From Peptostreptococcaceae bacterium (GTDB lineage: Bacteria > Bacillota > Clostridia > Peptostreptococcales > Anaerovoracaceae), in assembly GCA_016650175.1 (NCBI GenBank), contig JAENWG010000005.1, positions 1-55,429 on the forward strand: a DNA stretch of 55,429 nt, given 5' to 3'. Position 1 is the first letter of the stretch; each line of letters starts with the position of its first letter. A model generated the notes under the pieces. The model was not told where the DNA came from. It searched no databases and saw only the letters and a program-made list of their open reading frames with translations. Shown piece after piece: positions 55,117-55,429 of this stretch. The position numbers and the translations under genes were made by a program.

Positions 55117-55311
55117 AAAATACCTCTTGAAAAAATTCAAGAGGCGAAAAAAATCCGCGGTACCACTCTAATTGGTATAAAAATACCCACTCATTACGAT
55201 ATAGCTTAGGGGTGAGATACATATCTGAACCTATAGCTTTACACCAAACAGCTACTCTCTTGAAAGTTCGTTGATACGTTTATTCCCGTCAACGCTAAAA
55301 TATTAATTTAT
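55117..55311 (-). promoter_or_regulatory. T-box leader of leuACDB
   Basis: Read on the minus strand, AGAGTGGTACCGCGGA (55169-55154) is the T-box antiterminator sequence; its TGGT fits a tRNA ending ACCA. AGAGAGTAGCTGTTTGGTG upstream (about 55260-55242) is the conserved stem III region. The terminator TTCAAGAGG... is formed by 55144-55136 and 55131-55123. Just before AGAGAG, GAACTTTC holds a CTT codon, a candidate leucine specifier. The Stem I region is unusually short (~45 nt). Confidence 0.85.
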
Positions 55312-55317
55312 ATTCAT

Positions 55318-55346
55318 AATATATAGGAAAAAGGGAATAATGTCAA
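55318..55346 (-). promoter_or_regulatory. Promoter of leuACDB
   Basis: On the minus strand, TTGACA (55346-55341), 17 nt, and TATATT (55323-55318). Transcription should start near 55311. The remaining bases to 55429 hold A/T-rich DNA and no gene; a TTGACT at about 55407 on the plus strand may start a promoter beyond the window. Confidence 0.85.
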
Positions 55347-55429
55347 TAGAATTAAGTAAATAAGATAAAAAAAGATAATTAAATTTGTAGATAATAACAA
55401 AAAAGCTTGACTTCGAGATAAAATACTAT

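Overview
The window looks like a piece of chromosome from a low-GC, monoderm, anaerobic Firmicute of the class Clostridia. The signs are strongly A/T-rich codons, AGGAGG ribosome-binding sites, TTGACA/TATAAT promoters, a T-box leader, and the marker order tig-clpP-clpX-lon-engB and rplS-ylqF-rnhB-fhs. Two complete oligopeptide ABC importers, several peptidases, Pta, Fhs and FolD suggest a peptide or amino-acid fermenter. I cannot name the genus; a relative of the peptide-fermenting Clostridia is a guess.

Layout. (1) 1-1855: intergenic DNA with terminators, an overlooked 53-aa membrane protein on the minus strand, and a COG2509-type FAD oxidoreductase. (2) 1971-11912: one operon-like block starting at a near-perfect sigma-A promoter. 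It holds an S66 LD-carboxypeptidase, a five-gene peptide ABC importer, an M20 peptidase, and a PepV-like M20 dipeptidase fused in one frame to a complete IclR-family regulator. Two tandem 15-bp (pseudo)palindromes, the size expected for an IclR-family site, lie just downstream of the promoter. This is the most unusual system in the window. (3) 12036-18410: MsrAB, tRNA-Leu(CAG), glutamate racemase, Pta, DeoC, an unknown membrane protein, an NhaC antiporter and a CYTH protein. (4) 18418-30205: trigger factor, ClpP, ClpX, Lon and EngB, then YkvA, Hpt, a PHP phosphoesterase, GlpP, a beta-CASP MBL hydrolase, uridine kinase and an EamA transporter. (5) 30364-37259: a phage-like small protein, then a reduced Tad (type IVc pilus-like) locus: secreted protein, SAF/CpaB, degenerate TadZ, TadA, TadB, TadC with a probable ATT start, and four tandem small membrane proteins that all begin MKNL. 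(6) 37356-43718: ferredoxin, Nudix, a XerD-like recombinase with a degraded active site, a structured intergenic region, an L19 leader and rplS, RbgA/YlqF, RnhB, Fhs and an RNase HI. (7) 43737-49625: a second oligopeptide ABC operon with its binding protein last. (8) 49650-55429: folD on the plus strand converging on a T-box-controlled leuACDB operon on the minus strand.

How the parts fit. In block 2 the encoded proteins would trim D-amino acids from tetrapeptides (S66), import small peptides and split them (two M20 enzymes), while the IclR half could sense the peptide or amino-acid pool and control the promoter. That is inference from domains and context. The Tad-like locus lacks a recognisable Flp pilin, prepilin peptidase or secretin in this window. 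Its tandem MKNL proteins are the best candidates for its structural subunits.
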